Shown piece after piece: positions 1 to 5,698 of a stretch of 5,725 nt of DNA (its first letter is position 1; every line of letters starts with the position of its first letter). The notes beneath the pieces were generated by a model, which saw only the letters and a program-made list of their open reading frames with translations, did not search any database and was not told the DNA's origin. This DNA is from Peptoniphilaceae bacterium (GTDB lineage Bacteria > Bacillota > Clostridia > Tissierellales > Peptoniphilaceae): assembly GCA_029983595.1 (NCBI GenBank), contig JASBZD010000080.1, positions 1-5,725 of the forward strand. The letters are read 5' to 3'. Made by a program: the position numbers and the translations under genes.

Positions 1-60
1 TTATATTAGTTTTTTTATATACTTATATTATAACCCACTCTAGTAGTTTATAATTAATTT

Positions 61-90
61 TATAAAAAATCCCCGCATCTAGGCAGGGAT
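61..90 (-). terminator. Rho-independent terminator after the symporter gene
   Basis: Read on the minus strand, ATCCCTGC (90-83) pairs with GCGGGGAT (76-69) to give an 8-bp stem with one G-U pair and a 6-nt loop. A T-rich run (68-61) follows directly. The hairpin begins 10 nt past the symporter stop codon. It is the only convincing terminator in the window, so it may end the whole transcription unit. Confidence 0.85.
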
Positions 91-100
91 AAATCATAGA

Positions 101-1315
101 TTAAATTTTATCTTCACTTGGCACATATGGAGGATTTCCATCTCTTCCCGGTATTTTTTTAAATAATCCTGTAACCATAAGAGCTATAGCTCCATCTCCA
201 GTTACATTACATGCTGTACCAAAAGAGTCTTGAAGAGCGAAAATACTTAACATTAACGCAGTACCAGTATCATCAAATCCTAAAACTGCAATAATCAGAC
301 CAAGAGAAGCCATTACAGTACCACCAGGCACTCCAGGTGCACCGATTGCAAAAACGCCTAATAATAATATAAATAGTATCATAGAACCAAAATCTGGAAG
401 TTTTCCATATAAAATCTGAGAAACAACCATAACGAAGAAAGTCTCAGTTAAGACAGATCCGCAAAGATGCGTATTAGCACAAAGTGGAATAACAAAGTCT
501 CTTATTTTTGCATCAATAGTTTTAGCTTTTGAAGCACATTTTAAAGCCACAGATAAAGTAGCTGCTGAAGACATAGTACCTAGCGCTGTGACATATGCTG
601 GACCGTAGTTTTTTAGTACTTCCATTGAGTTCGTTTTTGAAACCGCACCAGCTATAGCATAAAGTAGTGCAAGCCAGATATAATGACCTACTATTACTAT
701 AAGTATAACTTTTATAAATACAGGTAGTTGGTGCTGGATCATTCCTGTATAAGATAGCTCAGCAAATGTCGTCGCAATATAAAATGGTAAAATCGAGATA
801 ACTATTTTATTTACGATTTCTAAAACCATATTATTAAACTCAGTTAATAACTTATGCCATGTTTCAGATTTTGACCAGATTACCGCAAGCCCTATAACTA
901 CAGACGAAACTAAAGCTGTCATAACTGGCATAATTGGCTGAATTCCTAAGTTAAAAATAGATTCTGGTATAGCTTTTTCTGCTGCCACATCCGAAATAAT
1001 ATGTAAGTTTGGAATTATAATATTTCCCATAAGAAGTGCAAATAATGAAGCACCAATAGAAGATATGTAGCAGATTATCAGAGTAGTAGAAAGTATTTTT
1101 CCTGCATTCTCACTTAAAGAAACTATTGCCGGTGTAATAAAACCGATAATAATAAGTGGCACAATATAAGCTATTAGCTGACCTAATATAGATTTAATTG
1201 TATTTAAAACTACAATCAAAGTCTCATTAGATAGCATACCAATAACTAAACCGATAATAATGGCAAGCACAAGCTTAAAAAGCAAATTATCTAAAATGCC
1301 CTTTTTCTTTTCCAT
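101..1315 (-). CDS. Dicarboxylate/amino acid:cation symporter (DAACS family), probably for a neutral amino acid
   Basis: A 404-residue polytopic inner-membrane protein, close to the usual family length, expected to import an amino acid with Na+ or H+. The ATG at 1315 is chosen because AAGGAGG lies 6 nt upstream. A longer frame would start at a TTG at 1357 with no ribosome site. Family marks, counted from the chosen Met, include TT at 77-78 in TM3, the HP1 serine-rich loop SSAATLS (249-255), the HP2 loop GAPGVPGGT (325-333), and a TM8 motif with Asp363, Thr367, Asn370 and Asp374. Compared with the archaeal aspartate transporter GltPh, the Arg of TM8 (R397) is Gly366, and the TM7 NMDGT motif reads HLCGS (283-287). 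The conserved Asp (D394 equivalent) that holds the substrate amino group is kept. Family knowledge says the Arg binds acidic side chains and is replaced in neutral amino acid carriers such as ASCT and SstT. A serine/threonine-type substrate is therefore my inference. The gene has its own promoter but could also receive readthrough from the cob operon. Confidence 0.9.
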   Translation of the reverse strand: MEKKKGILDNLLFKLVLAIIIGLVIGMLSNETLIVVLNTIKSILGQLIAYIVPLIIIGFITPAIVSLSENAGKILSTTLIICYISSIGASLFALLMGNIIIPNLHIISDVAAEKAIPESIFNLGIQPIMPVMTALVSSVVIGLAVIWSKSETWHKLLTEFNNMVLEIVNKIVISILPFYIATTFAELSYTGMIQHQLPVFIKVILIVIVGHYIWLALLYAIAGAVSKTNSMEVLKNYGPAYVTALGTMSSAATLSVALKCASKAKTIDAKIRDFVIPLCANTHLCGSVLTETFFVMVVSQILYGKLPDFGSMILFILLLGVFAIGAPGVPGGTVMASLGLIIAVLGFDDTGTALMLSIFALQDSFGTACNVTGDGAIALMVTGLFKKIPGRDGNPPYVPSEDKI

Positions 1316-1321
1316 CTTAAA

Positions 1322-1328
1322 CCTCCTT
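1322..1328 (-). promoter_or_regulatory. Strong Shine-Dalgarno site setting the symporter start
   Basis: AAGGAGG on the minus strand lies 6 nt before the ATG at 1315. It is the strongest ribosome site in the window and decides the 404-residue start over the upstream TTG at 1357. Confidence 0.9.
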
Positions 1329-1350
1329 AGAAAAGTAAAATAAAATGTAG

Positions 1351-1367
1351 TTATCAATTAATGATAA
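1351..1367 (-). repeat. Inverted repeat in the symporter 5' leader (possible operator)
   Basis: TTATCA-N5-TGATAA is a perfect 6-bp dyad with a 5-bp AT spacer. It lies about 10-26 nt downstream of the predicted transcription start and about 22 nt before the ribosome site. This is a usual place for a repressor site. It could also be a weak mRNA hairpin or a chance match in AT-rich DNA. I do not recognise it as the consensus of a known regulator. Confidence 0.35.
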
Positions 1368-1383
1368 ATATATAACTAACTAT

Positions 1384-1392
1384 ATTATAGCA
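1384..1392 (-). promoter_or_regulatory. Extended -10 promoter for the symporter gene
   Basis: On the minus strand TGCTATAAT gives a perfect TATAAT hexamer (1389-1384) with the TGn extension. The best -35 candidate at 16-17 nt spacing (TTTATG or TTTTAT) is poor, which is common for extended -10 promoters. Transcription would start near 1377, leaving a leader of about 60 nt. The promoter lies between cobC and the symporter, so the transporter can be expressed apart from the cob genes. Confidence 0.6.
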
Positions 1393-1424
1393 TTTTTCCT
1401 CTGTACATAAAACATTTTCAACTC

Positions 1425-2000
1425 TTAAACTCTATTGACATATATGATTTTAGTCTCGCCTTTTATTCTTATTAGACTAAATGAAGCATTATCTAAATAA
1501 AAATATTGATATGCATTTACATCTTTTACCACATTAGCTAAAATCAGAGAAATAAGACCTGCATGAGTTACCATTAAAATATTTCCACCATTAGTTCTTG
1601 CTTCTCTTAAAATATTTCCAGCTCTAAGATATGCTTCCATTATAGACTCTCCACCTGGAAGTGGGTTATTTATATGGTCTTTAAAATATAGATCCATTTC
1701 TTTTGGATAAACTTCTGAAGCCTCGTTATAACCTAACCCCTTTAATTTCCCACCATCAATTTCTCTAAGATCATTTTTTATAGTCATTGGAAAATCGTGA
1801 TATTTTTTAATAATTTCAGCACATTCCATAGTACGCGTGTGAGGAGAAACCCACATTGAGTCTATTACCATTTTATTTATTTTTGTCGCAGCTTTTTCTA
1901 TTTGCATTATTCCCACTTCAGAAAGTGGTGTAGTGTCTTCATTTAATATTTTATGAAAATTATGAGACGTCTCCCCATGCCTAAGTAAAATTATATCCAT
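1425..2000 (-). CDS. cobC: Alpha-ribazole-5'-phosphate phosphatase (CobC-like histidine phosphatase)
   Basis: A 191-residue cytoplasmic histidine phosphatase of the phosphoglycerate mutase superfamily. The RHGE signature carries the phospho-accepting His8, preceded by Arg7. Arg56 in SPHTRT, Glu80 in LREIDGG and the second catalytic His146 in VTHAG complete the active site. Within a cobalamin operon the role is removal of the 5'-phosphate from alpha-ribazole phosphate or adenosylcobalamin 5'-phosphate, the last step of nucleotide-loop assembly. The superfamily is broad, so the CobC call rests largely on its position after cobS. The ATG at 2000 is preferred over an in-frame TTG at 2012, because GGGGG sits 5 nt before the ATG and translation from there begins directly with the beta strand leading into RHGE. 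It overlaps the cobS end by 10 nt, suggesting coupled translation. No terminator is visible after its stop codon. Confidence 0.88.
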   Translation of the reverse strand: MDIILLRHGETSHNFHKILNEDTTPLSEVGIMQIEKAATKINKMVIDSMWVSPHTRTMECAEIIKKYHDFPMTIKNDLREIDGGKLKGLGYNEASEVYPKEMDLYFKDHINNPLPGGESIMEAYLRAGNILREARTNGGNILMVTHAGLISLILANVVKDVNAYQYFYLDNASFSLIRIKGETKIIYVNRV

Positions 2001-2734
2001 AATAACCCCCAAATTAATAATAATAAAAATATTTCATTTAACTCTGTATTAGTGCCGTAGACATCACCTGTTACTCCACCTATCTTTTTCTTACTGATAA
2101 ATCTAAGCATTTCAGCATTTAAAATAGAAAAAATTGCTAAAATTAAAACTCTAAAATCATAAATTGAAAGTAGAATAATAATAAATAAATGGATCGCTAC
2201 AGCATAAGAACCTTTTAAAGCAGTTTCCATAGCTGAACCAAACCCACCAGGACGCACAATTTTAGATCTTAAAATTAAAATCAGCGTAGAAAATCTAGCT
2301 AGATAAGAAACTATTCCAAAATAAAACACTTGGTATAAGTTTATACTTCCCATTTCTCCATAGATAGAAGCTTTTAAAATCCCATATATTACTAACGCTA
2401 ATACTCCAAAAGTCCCTACCATGGAGTCTTTCATTATTTCTAAAATCCTCTCAGGATCTCTATTAGAAAAAAATCCATCACAAACATCAGCTAGCCCATC
2501 AAGATGAATCCCACCTGATAGAAAAATATAAACTAAAATACCTATAGCTCCAGAAATCATTTTAGAATATGGAAAAACTAAGTTTACTACTAAGCCAGTT
2601 AATGCACCAATTATAAATCCTAAAATAGGGAAAAATATAAGTGCTATTTTTATATTATCTGAATTATAATCTACTGGTTTTTTTATGGGAATACGTGAAA
2701 ATAATTGAAATGATAAAATTATTCCATCTATCAT
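1991..2734 (-). CDS. cobS: Adenosylcobinamide-GDP ribazoletransferase (cobalamin synthase)
   Basis: A 247-residue integral membrane enzyme of usual family length. It joins adenosylcobinamide-GDP (from CobU) with alpha-ribazole or its 5'-phosphate (from CobT), releasing GMP. The N-terminus carries the family SRIP motif (13-16). The Mg-binding signature GGIHLDGLADVCDG runs from 74 to 87, with Asp79, Asp83 and Asp86. A glycine-rich element GGVTGDVYG (219-227) followed by acidic residues is the C-terminal family motif. Hydrophobic segments lie at roughly 31-55, 59-73, 108-122, 133-156, 178-206 and 235-247. The ATG overlaps the cobU stop as ATGA, with GAGG 10 nt upstream inside cobU. All key residues are present and it looks functional. 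Confidence 0.97.
   Translation of the reverse strand: MIDGIILSFQLFSRIPIKKPVDYNSDNIKIALIFFPILGFIIGALTGLVVNLVFPYSKMISGAIGILVYIFLSGGIHLDGLADVCDGFFSNRDPERILEIMKDSMVGTFGVLALVIYGILKASIYGEMGSINLYQVFYFGIVSYLARFSTLILILRSKIVRPGGFGSAMETALKGSYAVAIHLFIIILLSIYDFRVLILAIFSILNAEMLRFISKKKIGGVTGDVYGTNTELNEIFLLLLIWGLLWI
2006..2010 (-). promoter_or_regulatory. Ribosome site of cobC inside the end of cobS
   Basis: GGGGG lies 5 nt before the ATG at 2000, within the final Leu-Trp-Gly codons of cobS. It is an imperfect GGAGG. It supports the ATG over the TTG at 2012, which would place the start codon upstream of the site itself. Confidence 0.6.
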
Positions 2735-3267
2735 TTAATCTTGACCTCTATTCCTGAAACTACTAGATATACCTCATCAGAAAGTTTTCCAAGATATTGG
2801 TTTACACGCCCCAAAACATCAGTATAGACTCTAGCTAATCTATTCATTGGAGTTAGCGTAAGTCCTACTTCATTAGTTACAAATACTATATTTGAATTAG
2901 ATTCTCTAATTTTAACGATAAGCCTAGAAAGCTCATTGATTATAGTATTTTCTACATTTCTCTCTTCTCTTTTTGTAATTTCAGTAGAACCACGAGTTAT
3001 ATCATATAAAATATTAGAAGTCATTGTACCTACGCACTCAAAAATATACCACTCTTCATCTTTAATATGTTTTTCAAAATCGTGATATGCTTCTATCGTC
3101 CTCCACTGTGAAGGTCTATTTTTTTTGTGATTTTCTACTCTATCAGCCATTTCGCTATCCTCTACCTTAGAAGTAGCAATATAACCTACAGTTTTTTTGT
3201 CTATTATAAGATTTTGGGCAAAGGTCGATTTGCCCGATCTTTGCCCTCCCGTTACTAATATAATCAT
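2731..3267 (-). CDS. cobU: Adenosylcobinamide kinase / adenosylcobinamide-phosphate guanylyltransferase
   Basis: A 178-residue soluble bifunctional enzyme of normal length. It phosphorylates the aminopropanol arm of adenosylcobinamide and then transfers GMP to give adenosylcobinamide-GDP, the substrate of CobS. The P-loop GGQRSGKS occupies 7-14. The conserved block Arg43, His47, Arg51-Pro52, Trp55 and Glu59 includes the His that matches the guanylylated His46 of the Salmonella enzyme. The segment around FECVGTMTSN (76-85) and the VTNEVG...RLARVYTD...GRVNQ block (130-157) are also typical. The C-terminus DEVYLVVSGIEVKIK closely resembles the enterobacterial CobU end as I remember it. The ATG overlaps the cobT stop as ATGA, with AGGG 7 nt upstream, so translation is likely coupled to cobT. 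Confidence 0.97.
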   Translation of the reverse strand: MIILVTGGQRSGKSTFAQNLIIDKKTVGYIATSKVEDSEMADRVENHKKNRPSQWRTIEAYHDFEKHIKDEEWYIFECVGTMTSNILYDITRGSTEITKREERNVENTIINELSRLIVKIRESNSNIVFVTNEVGLTLTPMNRLARVYTDVLGRVNQYLGKLSDEVYLVVSGIEVKIK

Positions 3268-4340
3268 TTATTATCCCTTATATTAAATTGTAATTCAGCT
3301 CGCATCTGTGTATTTATAAAAAGACTCATATTATTCATGCAATATATTGAAGAATCTAGAATCTTATAAAATAATGGACACCCAGAGCCTTCACCAAGTC
3401 TCATATGTAAATCTAAATATCCGCATATTCCAATCTCTTCATATACATAAGAGCATGCTTTCTCACATGGAATATGGGATCCTACGATATAGTCGCTCAC
3501 ATTAGGATTTAATCTATAGGCTATTAATGCAGCAGATGCAGTAATAATACCGTCAGTAACTGCTAACACTTTTTTACTTGCACATGCTAAAAATACACCC
3601 ACCATAGCAGCAATATCATATCCACCAAGTTTTGATAAAACATCTATCGGATCATCTAAGTCAGGTTTTCTTAAATCTATACCATTTCTTACAGTGCGAT
3701 ATTTATTTTCTAGTTGTGTCGCGTCTACTCCAGAACCTAGCCCTACTATATTATGCTCATCTTGTTTTAAAATCGCAGTAATTACAGCAGCTGAAGTAGT
3801 AGTATTTCCCATTCCCAGCTCTCCAGTACCAATTACTGTATATCCCATATTTATATAATCACATGCTACTTCATATCCGGCTTCAATAGCCTTTAATGCC
3901 TGGTCTCTAGTCATAGCATCTTCTTTTATAAAATTTTTTGTGCCATTAGAGATTCGTCTATCTAGAACTTTTTCATGTCCTTCATAGTCTAAAACTCCAA
4001 GGTCGATAACTTTTACATCAGCATTTGCAGAATTAGAAAGCGCAGTCACACCAGTAGTCCCATCAGCCATTTCATTAGTTAAAAGTCTTGTAAAAACTTG
4101 AGGTGAAGAGCTTATATTTTCTTCAATTACTCCATTATCAGCTGAAAAAACTAGAGTGATTTTTTTATCGATTTTTTCTGGGATTTCTCCTAATATCGCA
4201 CAATATTTTATCCCGATTTCTTCTAAATCGCCTAGGGATCCAATTGGATGGACTAGACTGTCCCAATGATCTCTATATTTTTTATATTCATTTTTATCTA
4301 TTTTTTCAATATTAGATAAAATCTCTTCTAAATTAAACAC
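3264..4340 (-). CDS. cobT: Nicotinate-nucleotide:dimethylbenzimidazole phosphoribosyltransferase
   Basis: A 358-residue cytoplasmic enzyme that activates the lower-ligand base. It transfers phosphoribose from nicotinate mononucleotide in alpha configuration to give alpha-ribazole 5'-phosphate. Visible family blocks are HPIGSLGDLE (31-40), SADNGVIEE (66-74), GTGELGMGNTTT (171-182), and MRLGEGSG (313-320) near the C-terminus. Glu174 and Glu317 fall exactly at the numbers of the two catalytic glutamates known in Salmonella CobT, so it looks active. Small departures are His31 where a Lys is usual before PxGSLG, and DNG in place of the common DHG. The start is a GTG at 4340. It has a modest GGAG 10 nt upstream and overlaps the preceding gene by 8 nt, and there is no ATG in the first 90 codons. 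Base choice (benzimidazole, phenol or purine) cannot be read from the sequence. Confidence 0.96.
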   Translation of the reverse strand: MFNLEEILSNIEKIDKNEYKKYRDHWDSLVHPIGSLGDLEEIGIKYCAILGEIPEKIDKKITLVFSADNGVIEENISSSPQVFTRLLTNEMADGTTGVTALSNSANADVKVIDLGVLDYEGHEKVLDRRISNGTKNFIKEDAMTRDQALKAIEAGYEVACDYINMGYTVIGTGELGMGNTTTSAAVITAILKQDEHNIVGLGSGVDATQLENKYRTVRNGIDLRKPDLDDPIDVLSKLGGYDIAAMVGVFLACASKKVLAVTDGIITASAALIAYRLNPNVSDYIVGSHIPCEKACSYVYEEIGICGYLDLHMRLGEGSGCPLFYKILDSSIYCMNNMSLFINTQMRAELQFNIRDNK

Positions 4341-4608
4341 CTTTTGTCAGCTCCGCCATCGCTTTGTCTTCAATCCACTCGCTAAGTTTTTTATTTATGT
4401 ATTCATATCCATTAGGTACATGAGGAATTTTACATTTAGAGCAGTCTTTTACGCCATGCTCAATTCTAAAATTCCCACCACATTTATCCCACATCATATA
4501 AAGTGGACAGTAGCAGAATAGACAGTTAAAATCGTCTACATTTTCCGTCTCATGACAAGGCAGATATTTACAGTCCTTGTTATTAAAAAATTTGTACGAA
4601 TTCTCCAT
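4333..4608 (-). CDS. Cysteine-rich small protein, putative metal-binding, function unknown
   Basis: A 91-residue soluble protein with no signal peptide or membrane segment. It has eight cysteines (13, 18, 29, 32, 34, 43, 56, 59) and histidines at 19, 51 and 63. The spacings CxxCxC (29-34) and CxxC (56-59) look like zinc or iron-sulfur ligands. All cysteines fall in the first 59 residues, followed by a short helical tail. It resembles the small cysteine-rich domain family (Pfam PF04071, from memory), which tends to occur beside or fused to cobalamin genes and has no established function. Its start is well fixed by GGAGGG 6 nt upstream. It follows cobD by 2 nt and overlaps cobT by 8 nt. The context says it is made together with the nucleotide-loop enzymes. 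A metal-handling, redox or accessory role for CobT or CobD is only a guess. Confidence 0.85.
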   Translation of the reverse strand: MENSYKFFNNKDCKYLPCHETENVDDFNCLFCYCPLYMMWDKCGGNFRIEHGVKDCSKCKIPHVPNGYEYINKKLSEWIEDKAMAELTKGV

Positions 4609-4610
4609 AA

Positions 4611-5657
4611 TTATCCCTCCATAATTTCTCTTAAAGCTTTATATAAAATTTCATTAAGCTCTCTAGTTTTTACAGCTACTCGAATATAAGTCCCATCTAG
4701 ATTTTTATAATTACTACATCTTCTTACGAGAATATCTCTATCTAAAAGTTCTCTAAAAATATAGTCCTCGCTAGCCCCATCTATTTTTAATAATAAAAAG
4801 TTGGCATTAGATTCTACTGGTGAAATTCCTTTAATAGATTTTAGATTATTAAATAGAATTTCTCTAGCTTCTTTAACATATTTAAAACTCTTATCAATAT
4901 AATCTTTGTTAAATAAAATATCCGAAGAATTTACAGCAAAGGAATTTACACTCCACGGAAGTCTTTTTTTAGAAAATTTTTCTATAATATCTTTTTCAAA
5001 AACTCCATATCCTAGGCGAATACCTGGAAGCCCAAAAAATTTAGTCATAGCACGAACTATTCCCACATTAGAATACGCTAATTTTTTAAAAAGCTCCACA
5101 CTGTCATAATCTAAATCAGAAAACTCGAAAAATGCCTCATCTAGTAATAGATATGCATTTAAATCTACTACTCTAAGGTAAATCTCTTTTAAAATCTCTT
5201 TAGTAAGAGTTTTACCTGTTGGATTTGAGGGATTAGTAATAATTATTAAATCCCCTTCTCTTAATCCCTCTAACTTATCTAAAGTAAACTCAAAACTTTT
5301 ATCAAGATCTATAGAAACTATATCAAGACCATGGACCTCTGCCCTTAGCCTATATTCGCTAAAACTTGGCTCAAAAATAAAAACCCTACTAAAAAATGAG
5401 ATTACCATATCGATAATTTCTACTGAGCCATTACCGACTTCGATATATTCTATATCTGTATCTAAATATTTCGCAATTTTTGCTCTCAGTTCTCTATACT
5501 CAACATCCGGATATTTTAAAAGATCCTCAAATGAAGATTTTATAATTTCATCTAACTCTTTAGGATATCCTAGAGGATTAATATTAGAGCTAAAATCTAT
5601 TAAATTTTTATCATAATTATAAATATCGCCGCCATGGCTAGGTATTAGACTATTCAT
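4611..5657 (-). CDS. cobD: L-threonine-O-3-phosphate decarboxylase (CobD), PLP enzyme
   Basis: A 348-residue fold-type I PLP enzyme of the histidinol-phosphate aminotransferase family. It converts L-threonine phosphate to (R)-1-amino-2-propanol O-2-phosphate, the linker that CbiB attaches to adenosylcobyric acid. The N-terminal HGGDIY (8-13) and LIDFSSNINPLG (19-30) are typical of CobD. PLP-site residues are Asn142 to Gly148 (NPSNPTG), Asp173 in LLDEAF, the Schiff-base Lys206 in MTKFFGLPG, Arg214 in GIRLGYG, and the carboxylate-binding Arg326. Decarboxylase and aminotransferase members look alike, so the CobD call leans on HGGDIY and the cob context; HisC is the main alternative. The ATG at 5657 is the only reasonable start, because an in-frame stop lies at 5669-5667 and no other start codon falls between. 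No proper ribosome site precedes it (AAAAGG is 14 nt away), which is odd beside its well-equipped neighbours. Confidence 0.9.
   Translation of the reverse strand: MNSLIPSHGGDIYNYDKNLIDFSSNINPLGYPKELDEIIKSSFEDLLKYPDVEYRELRAKIAKYLDTDIEYIEVGNGSVEIIDMVISFFSRVFIFEPSFSEYRLRAEVHGLDIVSIDLDKSFEFTLDKLEGLREGDLIIITNPSNPTGKTLTKEILKEIYLRVVDLNAYLLLDEAFFEFSDLDYDSVELFKKLAYSNVGIVRAMTKFFGLPGIRLGYGVFEKDIIEKFSKKRLPWSVNSFAVNSSDILFNKDYIDKSFKYVKEAREILFNNLKSIKGISPVESNANFLLLKIDGASEDYIFRELLDRDILVRRCSNYKNLDGTYIRVAVKTRELNEILYKALREIMEG
4615..4620 (-). promoter_or_regulatory. Ribosome site of the Cys-rich gene within the cobD 3' end
   Basis: GGAGGG is formed by the last sense codons of cobD and lies 6 nt before the ATG at 4608. 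It is a strong site, so the small gene can be translated well on its own and not only by coupling to cobD. Confidence 0.8.
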
Positions 5658-5663
5658 AGTATA

Positions 5664-5692
5664 ATTTTAAGCCTTTTAAAAGCTATAATCAA
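5664..5692 (-). promoter_or_regulatory. Candidate promoter of the cob operon
   Basis: On the minus strand TTGATT (5692-5687) and TAAAAT (5669-5664) are separated by exactly 17 nt. They match the vegetative consensus at 4/6 and 5/6 positions. It lies just after the stop codon of the upstream gene. The predicted start of transcription falls at or within 1-2 nt of the cobD ATG, so the message would have almost no leader. In DNA this AT-rich, chance matches are common. Confidence 0.45.
5670..5684 (-). repeat. Short dyad between -35 and -10 of the cob promoter
   Basis: AGCTTTTAAAAGGCT can fold as a 6-bp stem with one T-G pair and a 3-nt loop, and contains the perfect palindrome CTTTTAAAAG. No T-run follows, so it is not a good terminator for the upstream gene. 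Its place inside the promoter spacer would suit a repressor site, but it is short and AT-rich. Confidence 0.25.
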
Positions 5693-5698
5693 CCTAGA

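Noticed and set aside
1..60. TATAAT-like box at 32-27 on the minus strand as a promoter for a gene to the left
   Set aside because: No -35 at proper spacing and no visible gene within the window; isolated TATAAT matches are expected in DNA this AT-rich. No coding feature is supported in this stretch.
1316..1357. N-terminal extension of the symporter from a TTG at 1357
   Set aside because: The extra 14 residues would read through the strong AAGGAGG site. The TTG has no ribosome site of its own, and it lies within the inverted repeat of the leader.
2001..2012. Longer cobC start at TTG (2012)
   Set aside because: The GGGGG ribosome site would then sit after the start codon. The ATG at 2000 has correct spacing and gives the usual short lead into RHGE.
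2995..3042. Glu77 in CobU in place of the Asp seen in many homologues
   Set aside because: Enterobacterial CobU, as I remember it, also has Glu at this position (LLECxTTMVTN-type), so this is ordinary variation.
3976..4248. CobT variants His31 and DNG (for DHG) as signs of an inactive enzyme
   Set aside because: Both catalytic glutamates (174 and 317) and the surrounding motifs are intact, and similar variants are, as I recall, normal in clostridial CobT.
4906..5109. Plus-strand open frame of 67 codons
   Set aside because: It lies wholly inside the well-supported cobD gene on the other strand, has no ribosome site and resembles no family. It is a shadow frame.
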